DNA of 64,000 bases. Origin: Alectoria sarmentosa (lineage: Eukaryota; Ascomycota; Lecanoromycetes; Lecanorales; Parmeliaceae). Position 1 is the first letter of the stretch; every line of letters begins with the position of its first letter. Under the pieces are notes generated by a model. That model searched no databases. It was not told the DNA's origin and was given only the letters and a program-made list of their open reading frames with translations. The stretch lies in NCBI GenBank assembly GCA_009733775.1, contig WOGZ01000072.1, positions 62,001-126,000 on the forward strand, written 5' to 3'. This document shows positions 21,516 to 32,463 of this stretch, piece by piece. Position numbers and translations under genes: made by a program.

Positions 21516-22037
21516 GGGGGGTTTGAGGCATACGCAATGCTGATGGGAGGATGATAGGCGGAAACTGGTCCGCGCATTGCATTTCGAGATGGCCGTGGAT
21601 CACTGTTTGCTTCATCGTATGTGCATCCGAGCTACCACGTCTATTCCGCTGTGTTTTGAGAGGAGATTCTTGGGAAGAAGGGAAAGAAAACTGATGGGAG
21701 TGGGGATCGAACAGCCAGTCATACCGCTCGCCTTCCACAAACACAAAGAGGTCGCATGTCCCATTTGCAACTTCATGCAGGACTTGGGGTCGGTCATTTC
21801 TGTCGCCTTCTACGTCTAACCCCAGCTATATACATGTGTGGACTGTTACAGGTAGCTGACATGCGTTGGTGGTGCTGCAGTAATCGACCAGACGTGCAAT
21901 CGCAACATCCAGGCGCCGGCAATATGATGCAAGGACAAGGGGGCGCACCGCAACAGGAGTACCAGCCACCGCAGGGATATCAGCCGCCGCAGGGGATACC
22001 GCCGCCTCAGGCGCCGAGAGAGGTGCAGTATAAATGA
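21291..22037 (+). CDS. Small zinc-ribbon protein with PPQ-rich tail
   Basis: Five exons, 21291-21348, 21391-21444, 21558-21616, 21715-21788 and 21881-22037, give 133 residues. Each is too short to show as a normal open frame, but all phases agree. Two CxxC knuckles, CHNC at 35-38 and CPIC at 72-75, flank a conserved Trp/Phe-rich core (NWSAHCISRWPWITVCFIPVIPL, in two parts across intron 3), as in fungal zinc-ribbon proteins of the zinc_ribbon_15 type. The C-terminus is a Gln/Pro-rich tail with YQPPQGYQPPQG repeats ending in VQYK. Intron 1 (21349-21390, 42 nt) must start with GC (AAA|GCGAGT), because the nearby GT donor at 21353 puts exon 2 out of frame. Intron 2 carries a (GA)n repeat. The function of the family is unknown. 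Confidence 0.82.
21472..21513. repeat. (GA)n microsatellite inside an intron
   Basis: About 20 GA units, wholly inside intron 2 of the zinc-ribbon gene. Confidence 0.95.
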
Positions 22038-22467
22038 CAAGGAAAAGCGAGGGTGGGAGCATAGGCAATTTGATGGTGTAAGCATGGCCGAGAAGAGCCA
22101 GCGAGGTGCATGAGAGCGTGAGGAGTTTGATGACCAGGGTTCCCCGGACACACAGTCCTATCCTTTGTAATGGGAGTCGAGCCGTGTTGTTTCATTCGGT
22201 ATACGTTGCAGTGACAGTCTCAGGTTTTGACTTTATGAAGAGCGAATCGGGATGATGAACCTTGACATTGGCTCCTCTGATAAAGTCCAGGAAACTTATT
22301 GATATGGGACCTTGTAAATTTTCAAGGCAGACTTCACTTTACTTGGCAGCTGTGACTGGATGCTGCACAATACAAATCATCCTCAGACGTCGTTTCAACT
22401 AGACTTTCGGTCAATGTCGAAACAACAGCATTCTGCTTCGGATGATGAAGACAAGGCTCCTAGAATT
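22038..22467. other. Convergent intergenic region
   Basis: Separates the 3' ends of the zinc-ribbon gene (plus) and the DUF2237 gene (minus). Nothing but the two 3' flanks is seen. Confidence 0.6.
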
Positions 22468-23315
22468 CTAGTGTGTCTCCCGCGCAATGCCCCCGGTCGT
22501 GCCAGGCTGAATCGGAACTTTCTTCTCCAATTCTGGCTCTGCCGCAAACTTCTTCAACACATCCATCGTGATACCGTTTTGGAGTGCGGACTCGTCCGTG
22601 GCGTGGAGGAAGACCCTGAAATATAACGACGGTCTCAGCGTATGCTCCAGCGAATTAATTCCAACGTAAAGAATTAAGAAAAGAACCAACTTGGGAACAA
22701 CAGGATCATCCTGCCCCTTCGCAGCTTCCATCGCTTCCTTCCACCTGGCCGTACACTAAATGATCTTGGAGTCAGAATGTCTCCTTTGGGATCAGATTTG
22801 AGTTACGAAACACGTTCCGCGAGTTTTCAAGTTCTGCGACAAGTCTCGCAACTCAAAATACAGTGAATCAGGAGGAAGAAAGGGCTTGGAGAAGGTGACT
22901 CACCAAGCACCATTTGCACCCCGGCTCGAGGCCGATTGATCTCAGGTTGTTGCCGCGGGAGGCGCTGAAGTCGAGGAATTCTTTGGTGAGGACGCCTATG
23001 TGGAAAAAGCATTAGGAGTAGTACTGGCTAAGAGTCGGGCGGTAGAGATGGGAAAGTACCAGCAACAGCGTGGTTTCCGCCATCTTCGGGGCCCACACGA
23101 CAGTAACCGTCACGGTAGAAGCCCGTCATGGGTTTTTGGGAGAAGAGGGCGAGAGGCTTTCTGAGGACTGTTGTGGCGAGCATAGGTACTTAGCATATTG
23201 TCAAAGATGCTGGGAGGGAAACAAGGCGTCCGAAGGACTGCTTCATGGTGCCGCATCTCTCTAAAAGCAAGGGGTGCTCACCATTCAGATTGTTGTTGCC
23301 TGGTTTGGTAGCCAT
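22468..23315 (-). CDS. DUF2237 family protein
   Basis: Five exons on the minus strand, 23315-23282, 23188-23060, 22995-22904, 22755-22691 and 22615-22468, encode 155 residues with consistent phases. Conserved DUF2237 elements appear in order: PMTGFYRDGYC, GPEDGGNHAVAGVLT, EFLDFSASRGNNL, CKWCL joined to TARWKEA, then VFLHATDESAL. The family is small, soluble and shared with bacteria, with no settled biochemical role. The ATG at 23315 has a good context (A at -3, G at +4). An in-frame ATG at 23402 would add 29 residues containing a strong hydrophobic stretch (FTIFLLPLLILVIIAAF), but its context is poor. The donor of intron 4 (GTTGGT at 22690) is weak, yet it is the one that preserves frame. Confidence 0.87.
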
Positions 23316-24059
23316 ATTAAATGCTGCTATGATGACCAGGATGAGAAGTGGTAGTAAGAAAATGGTAAAGGTAGTCAAAGAGTCACGCTGCAAGAATGGC
23401 ATTGACTTGTAGTTGAGAGGATTGGAGGGAGGTTAGTGTACGAGTACTGAGTAGGAGTCATTCACTATGTAACAAACATGAACTCGATGATGACGTGCAT
23501 TCAAGGATCCAAAGATCGGAGATACCGATATCGACACCAATCTACCCCCGGACTTAAACTACCATCCCTGCGGCGATCAGGAACGCCAAGGACTCGACTC
23601 TGAGAAACTGCTACAGTACTCGTAGATAATGGTTTGTGGGCTTCAGTAGATTGAAGAGTTAGTCCAGGAGCTTTGCTGCCGCTATTGGGAATTTGTGTTG
23701 CTGCATGCTGGATATTCTGGACGAACTGGCGTTGCTGTATGTAAACGAGGCCATCGCAACCACCTCTCTGGCCCCAATACGTGCTTGTCCATTCCTTCTT
23801 TGAAAACCTGCATCCACATCATATCTCATCAACGCACAAATTGCCTCAAATACTATGAGTCGTCATTCATGAGATCGGGCACCAACCACCTCTTGAAAAG
23901 CGCCTCTCAGAATCCAAACAAACTGCAGCCTCTTCGAAGACCCGAAGATGTCCAAGCCTCCTGCGCCTTGCTAAACAAATCGCAAGCTGAGACAACAATG
24001 GAAAACCAAGCGACGGATCCTCACGGGTCAGATTCAACCCTTTCCGCCTTCTTTCATCC
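23316..24059. other. Intergenic region
   Basis: Promoter side of the DUF2237 gene and 3' flank of ELL. Apart from the alternative DUF2237 start at 23402, nothing is seen. Confidence 0.55.
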
Positions 24060-26543
24060 CTAAACGCCCACCAACCCCATTGTGATCTCGTCTTTAAGCT
24101 CAACCAAACGTTGGTGCATCCGTTTGACGTTGTCGATCTTCTCCTGTGGAGCATCCGTAGACTCAGAGACCTCGCGATACAGAATCTCATAATTGACATA
24201 GTAGGTCTTGAAGTCCTGTGCTCTCTTCAAGGCATGACTGGTAGCGAGAGGTGAATTACAGCTTTCCGAAGTCGAGGGAGATGCGGCGGACGCTTTATGA
24301 CGCTTTGTACCGTTCACATTCCCATTGGTTTGAAGGCTACCGTGAGTATGGATGTCGGAGTCCAGATCGTCAGCCTTGCGCTTCAGAGAACGCTCTGATG
24401 TGTTGCGTGCATGCCCATTCACAGGGGGATCAACACTGTGGGGTTTGATGCTCGTCTTTTGTGCCTGTGATATAAGAGAAGTCGAAGAAGCTGAAGAGGT
24501 GCCGTTCTCAAGATCAGAAGCATTCGTCGGCGGTGAGGATCCGAGAGGAGATGGTTTATGAGGCGAACTGGTAGTCCGCGGGCGGGATATTGTTTTCTTC
24601 ATCGCAGTTGAGCCTTGACTCGAATCTGAAATTCGATGTCTTGATGCCGGGCTCGACGGAGCAGACGGCAAAGCATTCTTCTCATGGGGTTTCACATATG
24701 GTGTGGAAGCTGTCTTCTCACGCTTGGTTTCTGTCTTTTCGCTCCTGGCGTCTTTGCTCTTGGCAATTTTGCTTTGTACGTGATTGGCGGCAGCAGGCGT
24801 AGGCTTCGAGGTCACGTCTGACCGAGATGGTGTGACAGGCTTTGATTTGATTCCCTTGCCAGCTGTGGTCGAATCAATATGTCGAGATGATGAAGCTAGC
24901 TTCGACGCCTTGGCGTTAGTACTATCAATCCTTGGCATTGACGCCATAGACTGGGGAGATGCAGCGGCCTTGACAGGTAAGGGTTGATCGACATGTCCAA
25001 CTGGTGTCATAGATTGGGCTTGGAGTGTTGCAGCATCTTCCAACCCATCCTCCTCGTCAGAGTCATTCACAAATTCACTCGATTTCGGAACAATGGCTTT
25101 CTTGCTCCCTTTCTTCGCCGCTGGATGATCTTCTTTAACCTTTGGGGCTGGGGTGACTTTCTTTGGTCCGTTCGTTAGAAGGCGCTTGGATTGAGCTTCT
25201 TTCTCACTAACCTTCTTCTTCTTAATTTGGTCCTGCGACTGGGAGCGAGCCATGGGCTCAGCGTCGCTAGGTGCAAGTCTATCCTTTTGATCGTTCTCGT
25301 GGCCAGTCATGATATCATTTCCGTTGGAATCATTTGAGGGTTGTAGCACTTGGATCCTTGGGGTGTTGCTCTGCTTGATTGGGCCTTTGTGCAAGTCCAA
25401 GTTCGAAAGAATCTTGCTTTTACCACGCTCATTCTTTGGGAGCAACATATCCCAAACCTTTTCTTTGGTAGAGATCCTCATCCGATCAAACGCTGAGATG
25501 GCGCAATTGATTGCAAGCTGACGATCATCCTGGTTGGGATAATCGAAATTCCACACGTCCAGCTCTTTAAAGGCCTTATCGTTCAAGGTCCACTTGTCTG
25601 GAATCGGGCGAAACTCTTTTCCGACCTTGTTCAAGACCTCGAGTAGCTCATCTTGTTTGCAACTCAGGTGTTTGACAAGTAATGTGATTGATGCAGGTCG
25701 TGCGGCTAGGAAGTGAATGAGAGGTGTTCGTAACGCCTTGATTTTCACGGCCCGCTCATTGGGAGGCGAAGGCTCTGAGGTCGGTGGTGTCTTTTGAGTG
25801 AGGGGAGTACGAGCAGCGCCGAGCGACGGACTGACAGGCATTGAGCGAGTGGTATTGTTGAGATGTGCGGAGTTATGCTGTTTCTTCAGGAAGGAAAGCG
25901 AGTTGGTCTTGACAGACTGTTGTTTGAGAGCAGCTGCCGTCTGCTTGGTAGGAGGTGGGAGTCTCGAGCTATCAGGAACATATCTGATCCTGAGTTGGCG
26001 GCATAGTCAGTATGAAGTGAATCCACCAGGAGGGATGTGGGAGCACTGACTGCTTCGACTGTTTGTCTTTCTGGTGGGAAGCCAGTTGACTCTGCAGCTT
26101 CATGAGAGCTTCATCGGCACCTGCGATATCTTCTTGGGCTTTCTGCATTGCGAGCTGGTGACTTAATCGTCCGGTCAATGCAAGCTCGTTTTGGTCGTCT
26201 ATGGAGGACTCGTAGATTTGGGTAGAGGAGGGCGAGCATGGTGATGCGTCAAGAAGCTGGGACTTATTGCCATAGAGGAGTGTCTGTCAACCGATGTTAG
26301 CGCATGTGACAGTTGTCAATGACTGCGGAGCAAACCGCTTACGATTGTCTTCCCGAACTGTACATTGACCCCCTTCCCACCATGGCGGGCGCTCCTCAAC
26401 ATGTCCCCGAGAACATTGGGGGTTAATTCAAGCTGGATGACTTGGGCAAGCCCGGTATTATTCTCGAAGGCACCACCTTGGGGACTTGGCTGGGGATATT
26501 CGATGAGGGTGAGACCGGTCTCGGGAACGAGTAGCTGCGCCAT
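24060..26543 (-). CDS. RNA polymerase II elongation factor ELL
   Basis: Exons 26543-26343, 26283-26051 and 25989-24060 encode 787 residues. The N-terminal ELL domain includes GGAFENNTGLAQVIQLEL, the QFGKTI-TLLYG junction across intron 1, and a winged-helix-like region (TPLIHFLAARPASITLLVKH, then KWTLNDKAFKELDVWNFDYP). The middle (about 330-720) is disordered and rich in Ser, Lys and Pro. The C-terminus (FKTYYVNYEILYREV to LVELKDEITMGL) is the occludin/ELL-type coiled region. ELL raises the elongation rate of Pol II by suppressing pausing and acts in the nucleus with EAF-type partners. Intron 1 is 59 nt and intron 2 is 61 nt; the first is phase 0 and the second phase 2. Confidence 0.9.
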
Positions 26544-26851
26544 GGCGTGTTTCCTCGCGGCGGCTTGGGTACGAGGGCGAATTTCCCAGAGGCGTTGGAG
26601 TAGACCAGCAGCAGGAGGTTGATGTGCCAGTTAGGGCATGGTGTAGAGGATAAGGTAGTCCATTTGATCCAAGCGTCAGAGCCGGATGGACGAAAGGGAG
26701 ACAGGAATAGGAAGACGAGAAGTGATAGCAAACGGATTGCAATAGAGGGGAATAGGTATTATTGACGAGGTTGTGAAGATGGCAATGGGAGGGAATAAAT
26801 TGAAATGAGATGAAATGGATTGGAGGTGAAAGATGGAGGGACAAAGAAGGG

Positions 26852-26900
26852 GAGGAAGAAGAGGAGGAAGAGGAAGAAGAAGAAGAAGAAGAAGAAGAAG
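26852..26900. repeat. GGA/GAA-type purine repeat
   Basis: Imperfect GGA/GAA units pass into an uninterrupted GAA run in the 5' flank of ELL. Confidence 0.9.
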
Positions 26901-27630
26901 TATTAGGGCAAGAAGATGGGGCATATGATGGAGTGGAGAGTAGAGTAGTACTGTAGCAGTGGGATTAAGTGAGGAGAGGGAGATGTGCCAGGGCCCAGCT
27001 GGGGGCAGTCAGAGTGGCAGATGGGACCAATGCAAGGATGCAGTCCGCCCTACCTCCGCAAATGCGCAAAAGGCTGCAAGGTGCCAAGGATGCTGGCGAC
27101 CGATAGGTTCCGCTTTAGCCTTTAGGTGTGGGTGCTTGAACCATGCCTATGCTGTGCGTTGAAAATACTTTTACATATGCAGAAGACTACTTTAATTCCA
27201 TTGCTACATGTTACATGAGACATGACATGATACATGATACATTCATCCATCCTCCATCCATCCATCTCGGTAACTAAAAGAGCTTGAACTAACTGTGACT
27301 GGTCAATACTCGCCGACAACAATCATGATGATTGACACGACTTGTTTTCGTCTGCAATAATCCGAATGATCCAATCCGATCATTGCCATGATCATTTCAT
27401 TTCATTCATGGACAGGGCATGATGATGGATCATGTGTTCGCATGTACATATTCATATGTACCTACAATTAATTACCTGAATTCTGAATTCTGAATTCTTT
27501 ATTCTTATTCTACCTAGCTGACATGGCCGGAGGCAGAAGAAAGAATATTGACAGGAACAGGGCAGGGTTGTGCGGGATGATAAAGCCGTCTGATTCTTCT
27601 AGTCTGATTCTTCGACGTGGGTGGTGACTG

Positions 27631-27674
27631 GTCTGACTGTCTGACTGGCTGACTGGCTGACTGGCTGACTGGCT
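27631..27674. repeat. CTGACTGG 8-bp tandem repeat
   Basis: Four to five tandem units of CTGACTGG with one variant unit. Confidence 0.9.
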
Positions 27675-28035
27675 AAGGTAATAAACAACTAACAAGGAAA
27701 AAGGAAACTAAAGGCCCGCAACAGCTTACCCAATCAGGCAAAGGCTCAAAGGTCCAAAGACCAAGGCGGGCCAGCGAACACGCATTTGCATTTACATATG
27801 AAAGTAACATTTAATAAGGAGCGGAAGGTAGGTAATGCATACCCGGGTAATACTAAGTCAGGTAAGGTTCTAAGTAGGTCACTTGTAGGCAACATTACTC
27901 TCGTCAGCAATAAGGTACGAGTAGGTAGGAAGAAAGCCTTCTTTAATAATATTTCTCCCTTGATCTTTGACTGCCGCCGTGTCAAGCTGCTAGGCATGAG
28001 TATTCTTATTCGTCTAGGGTCTCGGAGCAGGAAAC

Positions 28036-28075
28036 AGTCAATCAATCAATCAATCAATCAACCAATCAACCAATC
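28036..28075. repeat. (TCAA)n microsatellite
   Basis: ATCA/TCAA units, followed by ACCAATCA variants. Confidence 0.9.
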
Positions 28076-28344
28076 ACTACTAACAAAATTACAATATGAA
28101 CAACATGAACCATGTTAACGAATATATTATAATCATGATACAATAATGGGCTCGCGAAGATCAAGTGCTACGTACCAATCCCAATCCCATGATGGAATAC
28201 ATATTACTTTATTGACTGGCTTGCGGGATAGTTAAAGTACTCCTCCGTAGTGTGCACGTCAGACCGAGACTACCGTAATTACTAAGCTAAGCTACGACCG
28301 CCCTTTTCCCCCTTCCGCTCCACTGCCTGCTCTTCTTCTTCTCC

Positions 28345-28385
28345 ACTCAATCTCAATCTCTCAATCTCTCAATCTCTCAATCTCA
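28345..28385. repeat. TCAATCTC tandem repeat
   Basis: Four tandem 8-base units, pyrimidine-rich. Confidence 0.9.
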
Positions 28386-28499
28386 TCCACCTCTACGCCA
28401 CCCCTCTACGTTGGTCCATAGGTACTTTGGTCTCCCCCATCATCTGGATCCTCTCTCTGTAGAGTACCTACACAGATGTACTACAACAAGTACAAACCA

Positions 28500-28502
<3 letters not shown>

Positions 28503-28531
<29 letters not shown>
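28503..28531. repeat. (CT)n microsatellite
   Basis: Uninterrupted CT run of about 14 units. Confidence 0.95.
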
Positions 28532-28533
<2 letters not shown>

Positions 28534-29198
28534 CTTTTTCCTTCTCTTCCATCTCGGAAATATTTCCAATGTCAGCAGACTAAATCGAGGCTGCCTGCTT
28601 TGCCACATCCTCCTCCTCTGGGTACGAGGGTACCTGCCTCATCCTCCACCCTATCTTCCCTCAGCGTCAAACTTCCAACAGAAATCTCAATCTTCCGACA
28701 TGACCTAGGGCTAGGGGCTTGCTTCGCTTTCTTCACCTCTATCGTAGCACTGCCTCCCCGACCCTGTTCGTCTCACTCAAACGGGAGGCTATCGATCATC
28801 TGAAACCCTCGGTTCCTGCCCTTTTTGCATGCTGGCTTCTCCGAGGAGCCTGTCCACTCTGTCGCCTTACTATACAGGCTGCCCCCAACAATCTCTCGGC
28901 TGTCGGATTTTATACTATCGTCTTCATGCTTAGATTCATCTCCTTATATGGACCCTGCCAAACTGCGTCCCAAGTTTGCCCCTCGTTTTCGCAATCTCAG
29001 GCAGGAATGTTGACACCAACCGTCAGAGCAGAGTGCTCGTCATCATCATTGGATTCCTATCAAGTATGAGGACAACGTTTGTAAAAGGTTCAAGCCCTCA
29101 ATCATCATTGACAATTCTATGAGCTCATCCAAAAATTCGCCAGAATTTCCGTCATACTTTCGTCAAAAATGCCCAGACTTCCCCCCTTCTTCGCTCCT

Positions 29199-31932
29199 TT
29201 ACTGATACTCCAACTGTCTGTCAAGCGTACCTTCCTTCTCATCTTGAACCTCCCCAAGCACCTCTCCTGGTGTTGACTCCACCGCTTCTTGGCCCGCCGG
29301 GCTCATGTACTGCTGTCCAATGTGGCCTGCCTCGTCCAAAGTGTTGATGCTGACATGGCCTTCGAGGTCTGGATTGAGCCGTAGGCTTTCTTCCCAACTA
29401 CTGTAGTCCATGCTCAGCCCGTTCAACTCGTATGACTGCAGTAGCGCTTGTCCAGGCGACTGCTCCTCAATCTCGTCATGATTTCCCCCAAGGTCGGCCA
29501 GGTCTTGGCCGAGGTAATCGAAGTGCTCAGGATGCTGGATAAGCTGGTGCTGAGGTATCATGTTCGCTTGGGGTGCAATCAGCGGTGCCTCGTAGGCCGA
29601 CTGGGAATCCTCCGTCTGGGCGTAGGACAAATGGATCTGGCCGCCGGTAAAGTCTTGCGATGTTGAAGCCGTACCTGGAGGGGCGTCAACTTGCTGAGAT
29701 AGATATCCGTAGAGCGGATCGGGAGCATCTTGGTAAAACGAGTCTCGCGAGTGGAAGACGGCTTCCTGAGAACTATACGTTTCCTGCGAGTCGACTGCAA
29801 ACTCATGAGATCCGAAAGACTCCTGAGAAGTCTCAACCACTTCCTGATGCTCGTACTGAGGGTATTCCGATTCTTGAGAATCCAAAGAATCCAAAGGAGG
29901 GTAAACGGAGTGTTGCGAATGGAAAAAAGACTCATGAGATGGGTACACTGGGTAGGCTGAATTCGCTGAATTCGAGACGGATGAGGGAAACGAGGTGGAG
30001 GTGGAGGATGGAAACGAATGACTTTCGGGCGTTGGTGTGGTAGATGGCGAGCTATCTTGCGACATTGGAGCCGCGACTAAGCTCCCTGATGGACCCCCGG
30101 AAAATATGCTGGCCTGAGTGACATATCGCTCAGCGTATGGTGGGGCCCTTCGAAGAGCCGCGTCGAGTGTCATGGGAGGCTGTTGCGGCGACGGAGGTGG
30201 CTCCTGGACCTGGTATGGAAACACGGGCGGACGAATTTGTCGCCAGCTTGTCGTTGCTACTTCCCCCTTTCGTGCTGTACTAAGTTTCCATAGTAAGATT
30301 GCCATCCTTTTCGGCCGATCGTTGCAAATTTGATGCGTCGCCCATATCTCTTGCATCACAGAAATCCCTTGAATATCTTGGCTAGCTTTCTCCTCCTCTT
30401 TTCTGATCAGATCAGCATCTCCTCTCTCCTCCACGATCTCTTTGCTTTTGAGTATGTCGGCGAAGATCTGGCCCCACCATAGGCTTTTGAGTGGTGTGAA
30501 GAGCCTAGTGTCAGCCGTCCCCTCGACTGATGAATAGTTAAATCTAGACTCGACGACGTCTACCAAACGGCCGTTTTCTTGGTAATACCTTGAATGGGAG
30601 CGCCAGTCTCGAAAATGCGCACCCTGAGTAAAGTCCATGGAGAGCCTAATTCTAAGAAAGGATTGACCGTAATCGTGGTCCATCATGCTCAAATGAGTAT
30701 CGAATAGGAAAATTGGACAATCGATTTTTCCTTGGTCAGAATGAGCAGCCAATAGGGGGTAATTCTCACGCCAATCAATGACATCTTCCAGTGCCCTCGG
30801 GGCTGAAGCCGATTCGCTCTGTATTGACGTGTAAATGTGAAGAACTCTCTGATCATGACCTTCCAGAGTCATGATAAACTCCGAGACTCGTCGTATCGTA
30901 GGACCCGGGTACACGTTGGAGGCCAGGATCTCGGTCGGTGCTGGAGGGCCGTTGGGATAAGGACGACACAATTCTTGCGAGAACTGACACTCTGATGCAT
31001 CATCGTACTCCGAGTCCTCATATCCGCCCACGGCCTCTTCATAGGCAGTACTACGCCGTGCTTTCTTGCCCGACTTCTCCGTTTTGATGTTGGCGACGAG
31101 GCTCAACCCTGAGGTAGAGCAATTAGCACGTGTAGGCTGGGGCTGCGAACCATCGGACCCACAGGCTTTGTTATCGCGCATGAAGGGCTTCAAGACTTGA
31201 AGGTGACTAGACACCTGCTTCCGATCACGCCACTCGCCAGTAGTCTTTAAGATAAACGCTGCGATGAACTCATTGCCTCCACTCTGCTTGCCGTTGAGCT
31301 CACGCTTCTGCCGGCCCCGCCTTCGAAATATGCGTATTGCTAAGAGAAGCCCGTTAGCAAGCTTCGTAGTGATGTCTGCATCGTTGGCACATACCTATTT
31401 GAAAAGCCTCTTCTACCCTGTCTGACCATATTTCATCCTTTGATCCCCTCTGCCTCAATTTGTCCCGATATGCTTGGTACCTTGGTGACTGGAATTCGAC
31501 ATGCCAGTACATTGGAGGTCCCGATGATGTTGACCATAATGAGTGTTGCTGTCGTCTTGGATTTTCTGCTTTGATAGCAGCTTGGGCTGAGTGAAGGGGA
31601 GGGTTGACAAGAGAAGATACGGGTCGTAACCCAAACTTCTGAGTATGTCCCGCCTTGAATTCGGTGTTGCGTGATTGAAGTACGCTCGATCCCACATTCC
31701 CTGAACTCACCCGAAGTATCCCATATTTACAGTCAGTTGCGGGGTGGCCGTGCTGCTTGCAGCGCAGGCACAAATGCAGTAGATTGCAAGCAGAACAGTC
31801 GTTACCAATGTTGTAGCTTTGGCATATTCCAGAAGATAGCGTTTCGGAAAGGTCCGTCGGCGTGGAAAGGAGGCCACCTGCATGTTCTGGCAGAGCAGCA
31901 TGAGAATTGGATGGAAGAACACGTAGCTCCAT
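29199..31932 (-). CDS. TEA/ATTS-domain transcription factor (AbaA-like) with CCHC zinc-knuckle-like motif
   Basis: Exons 31932-31395 and 31339-29199 (intron 55 nt) encode 892 residues. Joining them rebuilds a TEA DNA-binding domain at about 168-238: IWSDRVEEAFQIAIRIF, then GNEFIAAFILKTTG and RKQVSSHLQVLKPF. This is the class of yeast TEC1 and Aspergillus AbaA, which control filamentous growth or conidiation; the conserved central region (W-G-x-F, then ISVMQEIW) is also AbaA-like. Upstream of the TEA domain, C55-x2-C58-x4-H63-x4-C68 (CLRCKQHGHPATDC) matches a CCHC zinc knuckle, with extra Cys at 37, 46 and 49. I do not recall this motif in AbaA. The C-terminal third is Ser/Gln-rich with many SQE/SQD triplets. 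Identity as the AbaA orthologue is uncertain; the TEA assignment is firm. Confidence 0.88.
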
Positions 31933-32463
31933 GAATGTAAGCAGTGAGAATAAGGAATGAATAACTGGAGGTATGCAGACAACGACTATTAGGAATGATG
32001 CTTTTAAGTATGCACAGGATAATATGTCAAGACTGAAATGTTGTTTTGGTCTTACAATATACAACAGATGGAGACTAGCCTGTGCAGAGAGGCAATTAAA
32101 CACGAATGACCTGGTTGTCCTCGTTCAGCGCCCTAGACCAAAAGAAGCGTGCTCTCTTGTATACTTGCAATCTCCTATTACAGATTCCAACCGAGTCCAA
32201 GCAAGGGATAGCGTGGACCTCGAGAATGAGAGCGCTACCAGGACGACCATGACGAGGAATGGCCGATTGAGGAGCACTGATGTGACTGGTCAGATGTTGG
32301 GCCTCTCATCTCCACAATTTGCCAGAAAAAAACAACGAATATTATGGACAGTGGTTGTGTATTGATATAAAATCTGCGATGGTTGAGGTCATGTCTAGCA
32401 CATCATGCAAGGGGCGGTGACCTGTTCGTCGCATCAAGGTACAAGTCACAGGTCTCCTTGAAT
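31933..32463. other. Intergenic region
   Basis: Promoter of the TEA-domain gene and 3' flank of MRD1, both read from the minus strand. The plus-strand open frame here has no recognisable features. Confidence 0.55.

Larger units (their letters stand above)
26544..29198. other. Long repeat-rich intergenic region
   Basis: 2.65 kb between the start of ELL and the 3' end of the TEA-domain gene. It holds at least five simple repeats: purine-rich GAA/GGA (26852-26900), CTGACTGG units (27631-27674), TCAA units (28036-28075), TCAATCTC units (28345-28385) and CT (28503-28531). Open frames at 28411-29069 on the plus strand are pyrimidine-rich and show no domain. The left part is the ELL promoter. Confidence 0.6.

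Noticed and set aside
28411..29069. Two overlapping plus-strand frames of 130 and 116 codons
   Set aside because: They are products of CT/TC repeats and pyrimidine-rich sequence, mutually overlapping in different frames.
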